The notes beneath the pieces were generated by a model. That model was not told where the DNA came from. It ran no database searches and saw only the letters and a list, made by a program, of their open reading frames with translations. Source: Ruminiclostridium cellobioparum DSM 1351 = ATCC 15832 (GTDB lineage Bacteria; Bacillota; Clostridia; Acetivibrionales; DSM-1351). From it: a DNA stretch of 64,000 bases. The position numbers and the translations under genes are program-made. Below are positions 18,082 through 26,349 of this stretch, in pieces. The stretch spans positions 1 through 64,000 of the forward strand of contig NZ_JHYD01000001.1 in NCBI RefSeq assembly GCF_000621505.1. The letters run 5' to 3'. Numbering within the stretch: position 1 is the stretch's first letter; each line of letters starts with the position of its first letter.

Positions 18082-19335
18082 GTGTTTAAATTTAGATCAC
18101 ACAATGAAAATAATATAGAAAAGAACATAGAACAAAACGTAGATAAAAAGGCTTTAATATTCGGTCTTATGTCTGTTTTTCTTTGCGGAATAGGCTTCAG
18201 TATCATAGCGCCAGTCGTCCCGTTCTTAGTACGGCCTTATATAAGCAATCCCGGAGATCAGGCCATAGTTGTTACGCTGCTGACCTCTGTTTATGCAGTC
18301 TGCGTATTTTTTGCGGCCCCGGGACTTGGAGCTTTGAGTGACAGATATGGCCGACGTCCATTGCTACTGGTATGCCTTTTTGGTTCGGCAATCGGGTACT
18401 TGGTTTTTGGCATAGGAGGAGCACTATGGATACTGTTTGCCGGACGCATAGTAGAGGGTATAACTGGCGGGAGCATAAGTACTATCTTCGCATATTTTGC
18501 AGATATCACTCCCAGAGAACAGCGAACCAAATATTTTGGGTGGGTGAGTGCGGTTGCAGGTGTTGGTGCTGCCATAGGACCTGCTCTGGGCGGATTACTT
18601 GCCAGGCTTGGTTATTCAGTACCCATGTATTTCGGAGCCATAATAACTTTATTGAATGTTGTGTATGGAATCCTATATATGCCTGAGAGCCTTGACAGGA
18701 ATAACAGACTGAAAAAGATTACCTTTGTTAGACTGAATCCATTCACGCAGCTAGTAAACGTACTTTCCACTAAAAATTTAAAAAGGCTGCTTGTCTCAGC
18801 ATTCTTACTTTGGGTACCCAACGGAGCTTTACAGGCAGTCTTCTCACAGTTTACAATAGATACTTTCAATTGGGAACCTGCACTGATCGGACTTATGTTT
18901 TCAATTATGGGCGTACAGGACATCATTTCACAAGGTTTCATAATGCCAAAGCTTTTGTTGAAAATCAGTGACGCACAGATATCGATCCTTGGAATGGTTT
19001 CGGAGATTACAGGCTACGGTTTTATTGCAGCATCGGCTTTATTCTCCTTCTATCCTCTTTTTATTGTTGGAATGTTTATATTTGGTTTTGGTGATTCGAT
19101 CTTTGGGCCTTCCTTTAATGGGATGGTCTCCAAGTCTGTCGATTCCAGTGAGCAAGGAAGGATTCAAGGCGGCAGTCAATCTATTCAATCTTTGGCAAGA
19201 ATAATCGGGCCTATCATTGGAGGTCAAATTTATGTATCACTTGGTCATGCCGCACCTGCTTTTATGGGTATGATCCTTATAGCGGCAGCAATAACGGTTT
19301 TGTATAAGGTTGCGCGTGTAAATATAACGGCCTGA
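18082..19335 (+). CDS. MFS efflux transporter (TetA-like, DHA1 group)
   Basis: About 417 residues with 12 predicted membrane segments. The MFS motif A reads GALSDRYGRRPLL in the loop between TM2 and TM3, and the motif-C-like region is VSAVAGVGAAIGPALGGLLA. I chose GTG 18082 behind GAGGAGA. The likely role is export of a toxic compound sensed by the MarR protein encoded just upstream. The substrate is unknown; tetracycline specificity should not be assumed. Confidence 0.88.
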   Translation: MFKFRSHNENNIEKNIEQNVDKKALIFGLMSVFLCGIGFSIIAPVVPFLVRPYISNPGDQAIVVTLLTSVYAVCVFFAAPGLGALSDRYGRRPLLLVCLFGSAIGYLVFGIGGALWILFAGRIVEGITGGSISTIFAYFADITPREQRTKYFGWVSAVAGVGAAIGPALGGLLARLGYSVPMYFGAIITLLNVVYGILYMPESLDRNNRLKKITFVRLNPFTQLVNVLSTKNLKRLLVSAFLLWVPNGALQAVFSQFTIDTFNWEPALIGLMFSIMGVQDIISQGFIMPKLLLKISDAQISILGMVSEITGYGFIAASALFSFYPLFIVGMFIFGFGDSIFGPSFNGMVSKSVDSSEQGRIQGGSQSIQSLARIIGPIIGGQIYVSLGHAAPAFMGMILIAAAITVLYKVARVNITA

Positions 19336-19447
19336 TTCAGCCGGCCAGTAAATTATTGAGCAAACTTTTAAAGTGTATTAATCCTGATTACAAAACTGTA
19401 TTATTGTAGTAAAATTGGAAAGGAGATGTTGTGTAGAGGAGAAATGT

Positions 19448-20353
19448 ATGAAAGATACTGCGGCAGATTTAAATCAGAAAATACCGGCCCTGCCGGACGA
19501 AGAGCCGAAAGAACCAATTTATAATACCTTCCAGGATTTAATTAATAATGTGGACTTTGATAAAGTGGTTGAAGTACTTGAAACAGAATATCCTGAGAAA
19601 TTGATATTTTTGAATGACTTCCGGGCGGCTTATGAGAAATTATTAGCCATGACTCCCACAAAGGATAATTCTGATTTCCTGCATATTGAAAGTGATAAGG
19701 ATATACAGAGCGCATTTGGAGAAGATTACGTTACCGGTGAAAAATACGGAATTGAATTTTGTTCCTGGTCCGATTGGTTATCCTTTAGGCTTAAACCGGA
19801 GCAGGTATCGGAAGCAGGGAAAACGGCATATGCAGCTGTTTGCCTCACTATCCTCACATCCTATGGATTTACCGAGGAAGACATACAAAGGCAGTTCGAC
19901 TTGCTGAAGAGTGATACTATTATTAACGGGAAAACTGTTGAAATCAACAGTCAGGATTTATTGAGATTTGAACCTGTTACACTGGAAAGGTCACTGGAAA
20001 AAATATCAGGCTATAAAAATAAACTAATCAGTGATATGGCCGGCAGAAATGAAGAAAATACCGGACGGCCCTGGGTAAGATTTTGGGCCAGGATGATTGA
20101 CAGTTCAACTATTATATTACTTATTAGCTTTGTGCTGCTTTATTTTGTTCCAATGAGCAAGTACGTTATTGCTTATTCAACCTTAAAACGGAGTGGCATG
20201 ACAAAATGGGACAGGAAGCTTGATGTTACGGTAACACATGGTAAAATCCAACCGTACAGAATTATTATGGCAGCAGTAATAATCCCAGGAGTGCCATTAG
20301 TGATAAGCTGGTTTTTTATTAAAATCCTGCTGTTCACAGCAGGCAGCAGGTAA
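19448..20353 (+). CDS. Uncharacterised protein with a C-terminal RDD-like membrane region
   Basis: 301 residues. The N-terminal about 200 residues are soluble, and part (FQDLINNVDFDKVVEVLETE, then a segment with SDWLSFRLKPEQV) resembles uncharacterised DUF6557-type domains. From about residue 215, RPWVRFWARMIDSSTI resembles the start of an RDD domain, followed by two hydrophobic segments; the RDD part is shorter than usual. Start chosen at ATG 19448 behind AGAGGAGAA. No functional context: neighbours are an exporter and a GNAT enzyme. Confidence 0.6.
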   Translation: MKDTAADLNQKIPALPDEEPKEPIYNTFQDLINNVDFDKVVEVLETEYPEKLIFLNDFRAAYEKLLAMTPTKDNSDFLHIESDKDIQSAFGEDYVTGEKYGIEFCSWSDWLSFRLKPEQVSEAGKTAYAAVCLTILTSYGFTEEDIQRQFDLLKSDTIINGKTVEINSQDLLRFEPVTLERSLEKISGYKNKLISDMAGRNEENTGRPWVRFWARMIDSSTIILLISFVLLYFVPMSKYVIAYSTLKRSGMTKWDRKLDVTVTHGKIQPYRIIMAAVIIPGVPLVISWFFIKILLFTAGSR

Positions 20354-20421
20354 CAGAAACCTCTTGATAACTTATGAATAAATGTTAATATTACATTAAT
20401 CTAAATAAAGGAGCTGTATTA

Positions 20422-20937
20422 TTGGAATTTCGAAGAGCAGTAGAAGCCGATATAAATCACATATTAAATATAATACACCAGGCGCAGGAATACTTGAAGG
20501 AAGCTGGAATTGACCAGTGGCAGAACGGTTATCCCGATATGGAGACAATTAAAGGGGATATAGAGAATAAACACGGCTATGTTCTGAGCAATGCCGGTAA
20601 GATTGCCGGTACAATAGCCGTTTCCTTTGACGGGGAAAAGACCTACAACGATATTTATGAAGGTATATGGCTTACACCCGACCGGTATGCGGTCATTCAC
20701 CGGCTGGCTGTTGACGGCAGTTTGAAGGGTACGGGTCTGGCTTCCGTTATGATAAATGAAGCTGAAAAAATATGCCGCCGTAAATCAGTTTCAGGTATAA
20801 GGGTGGACACCCATGAAAAGAATATCTCCATGCAGAGGTTATTAAAAAAGAACGGATTCGCGTATTGCGGTATAATTTATTTGGAAGACCGAAGCAAGAG
20901 GCTTGCTTTTGAAAAAATACTCCGACAGGAGATTTAA
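20422..20937 (+). CDS. GNAT family N-acetyltransferase
   Basis: 171 residues with the GNAT fold: acetyl-CoA loop at VDGSLKGTGLASVMINEAEK (R/Q-x-x-G-x-G/A region; the first arginine is replaced) and VDTHEKNISMQRLLKKNGF as motif B. The start is TTG 20422 behind AAGGAGCTG. It ends 3 nt before the CPBP protease gene, so the two are co-transcribed. The substrate is unknown. Confidence 0.85.
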   Translation: MEFRRAVEADINHILNIIHQAQEYLKEAGIDQWQNGYPDMETIKGDIENKHGYVLSNAGKIAGTIAVSFDGEKTYNDIYEGIWLTPDRYAVIHRLAVDGSLKGTGLASVMINEAEKICRRKSVSGIRVDTHEKNISMQRLLKKNGFAYCGIIYLEDRSKRLAFEKILRQEI

Positions 20938-20940
20938 TTT

Positions 20941-21630
20941 ATGCTTACACTCAATGGAAAAAGAAGAATTTTGTCCATAATCACCGCAGTACTGCTTGGC
21001 TGCGTGGTAATGGCCTATGTCGATGCGGTTATCAGGCCTGATTATGCAATTAAATCAGGAATAAAAATTGTGCTGTTTACCGGGCTGCCGCTGATATATT
21101 CGTTATTTGAAAAAGAGTTGGAACTGAAAAATCTGCTGAGGGTTAACGGGAAAAGTTTGGGTTTTGCTGCCGCACTGGGAGCAGGGGTATATATTTTTAT
21201 ACTGGGAGCTTACTACTTACTGTCGTCGTTTTTGGATTTTTCCAAAGTAACTGCAGCCTTACAGAACAATGTTGGAGTAACCAGGGATAATTTCATTTTT
21301 GTGGCGCTTTATATTTCTTTCATTAACTCCCTGCTGGAGGAATATTTTTTCAGAGGTGTTGCGTTCCTATGGCTGAAAAAAGCGGCGGGAAGAAAATTTG
21401 CATACATATTCAGTGCTGCGGCTTTTGCAGCATATCATATAGCCATAATGACCAGCTGGTTCAGTCCCGGGTTATTTGTCCTCCTGATTGCCGGACTTTT
21501 TGGGGCTGGGCTGCTATTCAACCGTTTGGATGAGAAATATGACAACATTTATGTTTCATGGCTGGTCCACATGTTTGCAAACTTCGCAATTAATACAATA
21601 GGTTTCATGCTGTTCGGAATCACACTGTAG
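20941..21630 (+). CDS. CPBP family intramembrane metalloprotease
   Basis: 229 residues with about seven hydrophobic segments. Motif 1 is EEYFFRG (catalytic glutamates and arginine), motif 2 is the histidine in AAYHIA, and a later HMFANF supplies the third motif. CPBP (CAAX protease-like) proteins include bacteriocin-immunity and regulatory proteases. The substrate is unknown. Translated from an RBS at the end of the GNAT gene. Confidence 0.85.
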   Translation: MLTLNGKRRILSIITAVLLGCVVMAYVDAVIRPDYAIKSGIKIVLFTGLPLIYSLFEKELELKNLLRVNGKSLGFAAALGAGVYIFILGAYYLLSSFLDFSKVTAALQNNVGVTRDNFIFVALYISFINSLLEEYFFRGVAFLWLKKAAGRKFAYIFSAAAFAAYHIAIMTSWFSPGLFVLLIAGLFGAGLLFNRLDEKYDNIYVSWLVHMFANFAINTIGFMLFGITL

Positions 21631-21993
21631 CCTTTGTTTTACAGCATGCTATTATGCGTTGCAAGAACTCGGCAAATTTTACTATTGCAACAATCAAAAT
21701 CCAGAAGGGGAGGATGTTATTTCTGATCAGGACGGCAAAGGAGATTGTTTCATACATGCACCTTATTCTTTCACGGCTGCCAATCCAAAAATCCGGTTTG
21801 GGAGTTTCAACTGCATAAATATGGCTCCAACAGTATTATTTATGAAGCCATTTGTTAATAAGTTACCTATTTTACGAAGCAGGGAGGGCCTTGTCTGATA
21901 AAAACTTAAAAAGTTAGAAGAAATTACCGAATAGTCCATATTGATAAAAGAAATACTAATTCATAAGGTTCCTGGGATCCAACAAGAGGAGCT

Positions 21994-22126
21994 TCAAAGT
22001 ATTTACCAATACTTTGAAAGCGCACATGGCCAATTAACCTCCTTTATTCGCACATTGCGATAAGGGATATAGTTTTTCATCACTTTTTGTGCCTTGAGCA
22101 CAGCGAAAGGAATGATAGTTAATATG
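21994..22126 (+). repeat. SD-bearing leader element, copy 3 (degenerate right arm)
   Basis: Starts with a perfect 11-bp hairpin, TTCAAAGTATT (21994-22004) and AATACTTTGAA (22009-22019), then GCGCACATGGCC and ATTAACCTCC at 22034-22043. The centre is ATAAGGGATATAGTTTTTCA. The right arm has changed: GGAATGATAGTTAAT replaces GGAGGTTAAT. The hairpin and left part are almost identical to the copy at 60601-60731. The rest of 21631-22123 contains no gene I can support. Confidence 0.7.
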
Positions 22127-22585
22127 GAAATAGCAACCGGATATTTTATCAGCAGGGCACCTGCTATTGAAGCGGCCAGATATTTAAGCAGGCAGGGTTT
22201 TAAAATTGAAGTTCTCGGGCATCAGAACCAGGAGGACTTCAGGGAGAGACAGGTGGCTAATGACCATGAGGACGGCCTGGAGGTGCCCTACTTCGGTTTT
22301 ATGGGAGGAGTTACAGGTGCGGCATCAGGAATTAATGGTTTTATGCTTGCAGGAACAGGCCCTCTTATACAGGCACGTCCCATAGTCAGTCTGGTCAATG
22401 GAAGTATAGGCAGTGATTTTAAAGAGATAATGGTAAATTGGGGAGTACCCGGAGATATAGAACATGAAATAAAGGCTGTTATCGATTCGGGAAGTTCTGT
22501 GGTGATGGTTGAATGTGAATCCAGGGATAAGGATATTGTCAGAGAAACTCTTAAGAAGCAGGGTGCGCAGAATATTCATATATAG
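22124..22585 (+). CDS. General stress protein 17M-like (YflT/DUF1269-like) domain protein
   Basis: 153 residues. An alternating pattern at the N-terminus (ATGYFISRAPAIEAARYLSRQG), a glycine-rich middle (FGFMGGVTGAASGINGFMLAG) that may insert in a membrane, and a C-terminal ferredoxin-like end with SSVVMVECESRD. This architecture resembles the heat-induced stress protein YflT/17M group. The start is ATG 22124; the leader element here has a weakened Shine-Dalgarno sequence (AAAGGA 12 nt away), so translation may be low. Confidence 0.6.
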   Translation: MEIATGYFISRAPAIEAARYLSRQGFKIEVLGHQNQEDFRERQVANDHEDGLEVPYFGFMGGVTGAASGINGFMLAGTGPLIQARPIVSLVNGSIGSDFKEIMVNWGVPGDIEHEIKAVIDSGSSVVMVECESRDKDIVRETLKKQGAQNIHI

Positions 22586-22597
22586 ACATGTATATAG

Positions 22598-22669
22598 AAA
22601 AAGTACATGGTTGAAATTTTTCAGAGCTCGCTGCAAGCATTTTGCCTGCAATTTCAAACATGTACTTTT
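22598..22669. terminator. Large palindrome between convergent genes, probable bidirectional terminator
   Basis: AAAAAGTACATG at 22598-22609 pairs with CATGTACTTTT at 22659-22669. Inner arms with TTGAAAT / ATTTCAA extend the stem. It lies between two convergent genes. The stem design (AAAAGTnCATG, then TGAAATT) is related to the repeat hairpins at 10788, 44775 and 60324. Confidence 0.65.
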
Positions 22670-22697
22670 AATACCTTTCTTTTAATACCTTTTAAAA

Positions 22698-23435
22698 TTA
22701 TCTTCTTTCGTAAATAAACATATTCCGTTCTTTTCCAACCCGTTCAACAGCCCCAACATAAAATAGAACATTTAAAGCAGTTTGTGCCTTTGAAAGGCTC
22801 AGGCCGGAGGCTTTTTGAAACTCTCTGCTTGTAAAGCGGGGAGGGAGCGATTCGGGTATAAGTCTGGAGTAGTCACTTTTATTGTTTATATAAATTACTT
22901 TTTGCAGGTCTTTGGGAATCCTGTCATGCCGCCAGGAGCCTTTTTTGCCGTCGGTACTCCAGCCGTTAAGCAGGCGGTATTCTTCAATATCCAGGTATAC
23001 AATGCATAGACGGAGATTTTCACTATTCAGGTAATTTTTTATTCTGTACAATTCAAAAAAGATATCATAAGCGGAGCCTTTTTTGGGAGAAAGCCTTTTC
23101 TTGCTTATTTCGCCTGTCTCTTCATTAATCCATAAAAGCCATTTGGTATACGCAACAGGATATACAAGTGTGACCTTGTTTTCAGGGAGAAAGGCCTTAA
23201 GCTTTCCCCTCAGTTTGTTCCACTGCCGGGTCTGGATTTCGGTTATTCCTTCAGTATTCAGTATATCTGCGTAATAGGAGCCAACTTTTATTTCATGGCA
23301 GCTTTCATCAGGTTCGAAATAGTGCTTAAGGACTGCATGAAGAGTTTTTTCTCCCAGAGTTCCGATACCTTCCCGGCGGTAGGCTGAGTCCATGACTTTG
23401 CCGCAGGCCTGCTCAAAATTATAAGAAGTACCCAT
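22698..23435 (-). CDS. Conserved protein with a PD-(D/E)XK-like core and a C-terminal winged-helix region
   Basis: 245 residues. The N-terminal half has the order H-E-I-K-V-G-S-Y-Y-A-D-I-L then TEIQTRQWNKLRGKLKAFL, a D...ExQ pattern like PD-(D/E)XK nucleases. The C-terminal half (SLPPRFTSREFQKASGLSLS onwards) looks like a winged helix-turn-helix. The start was moved to the ATG behind CGGGAGGTCAAT. Transcribed convergently with its left neighbour. Function unknown; the nuclease-fold reading is inference. Confidence 0.6.
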   Translation of the reverse strand: MGTSYNFEQACGKVMDSAYRREGIGTLGEKTLHAVLKHYFEPDESCHEIKVGSYYADILNTEGITEIQTRQWNKLRGKLKAFLPENKVTLVYPVAYTKWLLWINEETGEISKKRLSPKKGSAYDIFFELYRIKNYLNSENLRLCIVYLDIEEYRLLNGWSTDGKKGSWRHDRIPKDLQKVIYINNKSDYSRLIPESLPPRFTSREFQKASGLSLSKAQTALNVLFYVGAVERVGKERNMFIYERR

Positions 23436-23815
23436 ATTGACCTCCCGGGCCATGTAAAGGATTCAATAAAATGCAACACGGTCCGATAAACATTTTACAT
23501 TAATCCATTTAGTTATTCAATGAGGATTTCAGGCCATCAAGTGTCTAAGTTCCATTCCGCACAAATAATTTTTGCCGGCAAAAATTAAGCCGGGTTTGCA
23601 TAAATTTTAGCAGCTTTTGGTTAAATATGTGTTAAATACTTCATGGACAGTATTGTTGCTCCAGATTTTATGTGATATTCTTTTAATAGATTTCTTTTTT
23701 TGGATTATTTTAGATTGTTATATATATTGTTTTACCCGAAAGGCACAGCAGACGCAGTAGAATTTGGCAGAAGTAGTTTTTAATATATACAAAAAATAAT
23801 AGTCAGGGTGATAAT

Positions 23816-24457
23816 ATGCAAAAAACAAATCTTGTATTAAGACATTACAACAAATTAAAACCAATTAATTGCACTTTTATCAGCGGCGATACCAATAAAA
23901 TATTTACCGTTAAAATCAGCGATAGTGAAAATCATGTGGCCGAAATGATAAAAGGGGATCCCGTATTGATCGGGATGATGGATGAAAGGGAAAATCTTAC
24001 GGTTAACGGGGGAAGTGTTGTAGGTGCCAACCCCAAGGAGGAGCAGTACATAATATGTTCCAACAATGTGATCAATATTGCAAAGGAACTGGAGAAAAGA
24101 CAATATGAAAGGTTCCCGACTTCTCTGCTCGGAGAGGTAAAGCTATTGGAATCCAACAAGAGAGAAAGCGCCTGTATTAAGGATTTTAGCTATTCAGGCA
24201 TGTGCATATACTCTCCGGGGGATTTTGAGATCGACGACTTGATCGAAATAAACGTATTTTTAAGTAATTCTGTTTCAAAATATGATGCCACAGTTATTAG
24301 AAAAGCTAAAAATTTTGGAAGAAATGAATACGGCATTCAAATTATCCACAGGGATAAAAACTCCATGTATTCAACCGAAGCCCAGTTGACAAATATGGTC
24401 CAGGCTGAGAAAGAATTGATATACCGGCATTTGATAAATGCCAGATATAAATTTTAA
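23816..24457 (+). CDS. PilZ domain protein (YcgR-like), predicted c-di-GMP receptor
   Basis: 213 residues. N-terminal YcgR-like domain (about 5-90) followed by a PilZ domain. Both c-di-GMP-binding motifs are intact: RQYER (R95, R99) and DFSYSG (D123, S125, G128). Proteins of this layout slow the flagellar motor or act on other outputs when c-di-GMP is high. No flagellar genes are nearby. Upstream, 23436-23815 holds an A/T-rich stretch with no other gene that I can identify. Confidence 0.9.
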   Translation: MQKTNLVLRHYNKLKPINCTFISGDTNKIFTVKISDSENHVAEMIKGDPVLIGMMDERENLTVNGGSVVGANPKEEQYIICSNNVINIAKELEKRQYERFPTSLLGEVKLLESNKRESACIKDFSYSGMCIYSPGDFEIDDLIEINVFLSNSVSKYDATVIRKAKNFGRNEYGIQIIHRDKNSMYSTEAQLTNMVQAEKELIYRHLINARYKF

Positions 24458-24471
24458 AGATTTAATGCTAA

Positions 24472-24500
24472 AATATAGTTCATCAGGACTATATTTTTTT
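24472..24500 (+). terminator. Terminator after the PilZ gene
   Basis: AATATAGT pairs with ACTATATT over an 8-nt loop, followed by seven T residues. Confidence 0.75.
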
Positions 24501-24519
24501 ATATTTATTATGCAATAGA

Positions 24520-24552
24520 CTTCAAACCTCCAAAGGATACGGAGGTTTGAAG
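24520..24552 (+). promoter_or_regulatory. Perfect 12-bp hairpin in the GNAT leader
   Basis: CTTCAAACCTCC at 24520-24531 and GGAGGTTTGAAG at 24541-24552 with a 9-nt loop. It lies 24 nt upstream of the GNAT start. It contains an SD-like GGAGGT paired with ACCTCC, but the gene uses a separate site (GGAGG at 24567-24571), so its role is unclear. Confidence 0.5.
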
Positions 24553-24576
24553 CAAGACTATTTGCAGGAGGTATGC

Positions 24577-25083
24577 ATGAAAAAGTTCATCGACACGAAA
24601 CTGGAGGGCTTTAAGCTTCGTTATGCCGACGAAAGCGATACTGCCCTGATTCTGGATTTTATTAAGGAATTGGCCATATACGAAAAAATGTTGGATCAGG
24701 TGGTTGCCACTGAAGAAGGACTAAGGGATTCACTTTTCTGCAAAAAGGCAGCCGAAGTAATTATAGGAGAATATGAGGGAAAGCCTGTCGGTTTTGCTCT
24801 TTTCTTTCATAACTTTTCTACTTTTTTGGGTCAGGCAGGTTTATACCTTGAGGATTTATATGTAAAACCCGAAATGAGGGGAAAGGGAATGGGGAAGATT
24901 ATGCTTGCCTTTCTGGCAGGGCTTGCACTGGAGAGAAACTGCGGACGTCTTGAATGGTGGGTGCTCGACTGGAATGAGCCTTCTATAAGATTTTATAAAA
25001 AGCTGGGTGCGGTTCCTATGGACGAGTGGATGGTTTACAGGGTAACCGGTGACAACTTGAAAGTTTTGGGAGAGAAATTTTAA
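24577..25083 (+). CDS. GNAT family N-acetyltransferase (diamine acetyltransferase-like)
   Basis: 168 residues. Acetyl-CoA loop MRGKGMGKIMLAFLAGLA (R-G-x-G-x-G intact), LEDLYVKPE strand before it, and the C-terminal WNEPSIRFYKKLGA motif with the family tyrosine. The pattern is close to SSAT/thialysine acetyltransferases. The start ATG 24577 lies behind GCAGGAGG. It runs directly into the ArsC-like gene (stop 25083, next ATG 25084). Confidence 0.87.
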   Translation: MKKFIDTKLEGFKLRYADESDTALILDFIKELAIYEKMLDQVVATEEGLRDSLFCKKAAEVIIGEYEGKPVGFALFFHNFSTFLGQAGLYLEDLYVKPEMRGKGMGKIMLAFLAGLALERNCGRLEWWVLDWNEPSIRFYKKLGAVPMDEWMVYRVTGDNLKVLGEKF

Positions 25084-25419
25084 ATGAATATTCAGATTTT
25101 CGGAACAAAAGGTTTTGATACTCAGAAGGCCGAGAGATACTTTAAAGAACGGAAAATCAGGTATCAGTACATCGAATTGAATAAATACGGGCTAAGTAAG
25201 GGTGAATTTGACAGTGTTAAATCAGCTGTCGGTCTTAAGGCTTTAATTAATGAGAAAAGCAAAGAATATGAGCGCTTGAACATGAGGAATCTCGGCGTTG
25301 GAAAAGTGGCGGAGGAAGTGCTTTTCAAAAATCCAAAGCTATATAATTCACCCATAGTCAGAAACGGTAAAAAGGCTACGGTGGGTTATCAGCCCGATAT
25401 ATGGAAGGACTGGGAATAG
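25084..25419 (+). CDS. ArsC/Spx-family thioredoxin-fold protein lacking the catalytic cysteine
   Basis: 111 residues of the ArsC/Spx/YffB family. The N-terminus reads IQIFGTKGFDTQKAERYFKE; family members have a cysteine (CxxC or CxxS/T) where this protein has GFDT. There is no cysteine anywhere in the protein, so arsenate reductase or redox activity is unlikely. The C-terminal part (NSPIVRNGKKATVGY) keeps the family pattern. It starts directly after the GNAT stop codon, so the genes are co-translated. Confidence 0.8.
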   Translation: MNIQIFGTKGFDTQKAERYFKERKIRYQYIELNKYGLSKGEFDSVKSAVGLKALINEKSKEYERLNMRNLGVGKVAEEVLFKNPKLYNSPIVRNGKKATVGYQPDIWKDWE

Positions 25420-25477
25420 AGTTTTGCTTCCGGCAATACGCTTTTGTTGATATTATAAAAAACAGCGGGAGGAAAGT

Positions 25478-26020
25478 ATGATCAGGCACATACACATTCT
25501 TGGGGCGTCAGGTTCTGGTACAACTACTTTGGGCTGTGCTCTTGAGAAGGAATTGGGTTACAGGCACTTTGACACCGATTCTTATTTCTGGCTGCCTTCA
25601 TGGCCCCCTTTTAAAAACATCCGACCAGCCGAAGATAGAAGAAAAATCCTTGAACAGGATATTCACACTGCTGACAAATGGGTCCTTTCGGGTTCATTAT
25701 GCGGGTGGGGAGATGTGTTCATTCCCAGCTTTGAGCTTGTGGTTTTTCTATGGCTTCCCGGTGATATAAGGCTGTCCAGGCTTATTGAAAGGGAAAGGCA
25801 GAGATATGGAAAGGAAGCTCTGGAAGCAGGCGGGGAAATGTATGAAGCTTCAAAAGCATTTATCCAATGGGCTTCCAGATATGATGACGGTGGAATGGAG
25901 ATCAGAAGCAAAACTTTGCACAAAGCCTGGCTGGGCGGCTTGAGCTGTCCCGTCCTGTCCCTTGAAGGGGATTTGTCTGTAGAGGAAAGGGTAAGCGCAG
26001 TCAAAGAATTGCTATATTAA
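25478..26020 (+). CDS. P-loop nucleoside/adenylate kinase-like protein (FlaR/topology-modulation group)
   Basis: 180 residues. Walker A GASGSGTTT at about residues 9-17, and an acidic patch HFDTDSYFWLP like that of adenylate or shikimate kinase-type proteins. A lid-like basic segment SRLIERERQRYG follows. Proteins of this type are annotated as AAA or topology-modulation proteins; the substrate is unknown. GGGAGG lies upstream of ATG 25478. A MITE-like element begins almost at the stop codon. Confidence 0.75.
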   Translation: MIRHIHILGASGSGTTTLGCALEKELGYRHFDTDSYFWLPSWPPFKNIRPAEDRRKILEQDIHTADKWVLSGSLCGWGDVFIPSFELVVFLWLPGDIRLSRLIERERQRYGKEALEAGGEMYEASKAFIQWASRYDDGGMEIRSKTLHKAWLGGLSCPVLSLEGDLSVEERVSAVKELLY

Positions 26021-26023
26021 ATT

Positions 26024-26244
26024 AACCTGTTGTGCTAGTTGAAATTTTGTTTTGCTTTACATACAGATTTATTTAGGATCAACTGGTACGTGAGGACAAC
26101 TTCATAAAATAAGATGCACGGTTAAAAACAATTTTTGCAATTGTTTTGGGGGCTCTTATTTTATGAAGTTAGTACGGAAGTCACCAGTTGACATAAAAAA
26201 TACACCAGGTAAAGCAAAATTTAAATTAGTTGGCACAACAGGTT
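26024..26244. mobile_element. MITE-like element with long terminal inverted repeats and 5-bp direct repeat
   Basis: Outer ends AACCTGTTGTGC (26024-26035) and GCACAACAGGTT (26233-26244) are perfect inverted repeats; inner arms (TTTTGCTTTAC, CAACTGG, ACTTCATAAAATAAG and complements) continue the palindrome to a small central loop. The flanks are AAATT at 26019-26023 and 26245-26249, a likely target duplication that covers the kinase gene's stop codon. There is no open frame. An inverted, extended relative lies at 17066-17382. Confidence 0.8.
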
Positions 26245-26264
26245 AAATTTAGAACGACTTTAAT

Positions 26265-26291
26265 GAAATATGACATCAGTTGTCATATTTC
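26265..26291 (+). promoter_or_regulatory. Palindromic candidate operator before the GyrI-like gene
   Basis: GAAATATGACA and TGTCATATTTC (11-bp arms, 5-nt centre) at 26265-26291, just before TATAAT at 26298-26303. The TGACA...TGTCA spacing is typical of a dimeric repressor or activator. The regulator is not encoded next to it. Confidence 0.55.
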
Positions 26292-26349
26292 CTCGTATAT
26301 AATTTCCTTAAGACTAAATTTGAGACTGAAAATGAGGAGATGGTATTAT

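Noticed and set aside
21659-21898. 79-codon open frame between the CPBP gene and the stress-protein gene
   Set aside because: No ribosome-binding site, no recognisable family, overlaps a repeat-rich region; probably chance.
23436-23815. Possible c-di-GMP riboswitch before the PilZ gene
   Set aside because: The conserved GEMM bases and stems are not present; only A/T-rich sequence is seen.
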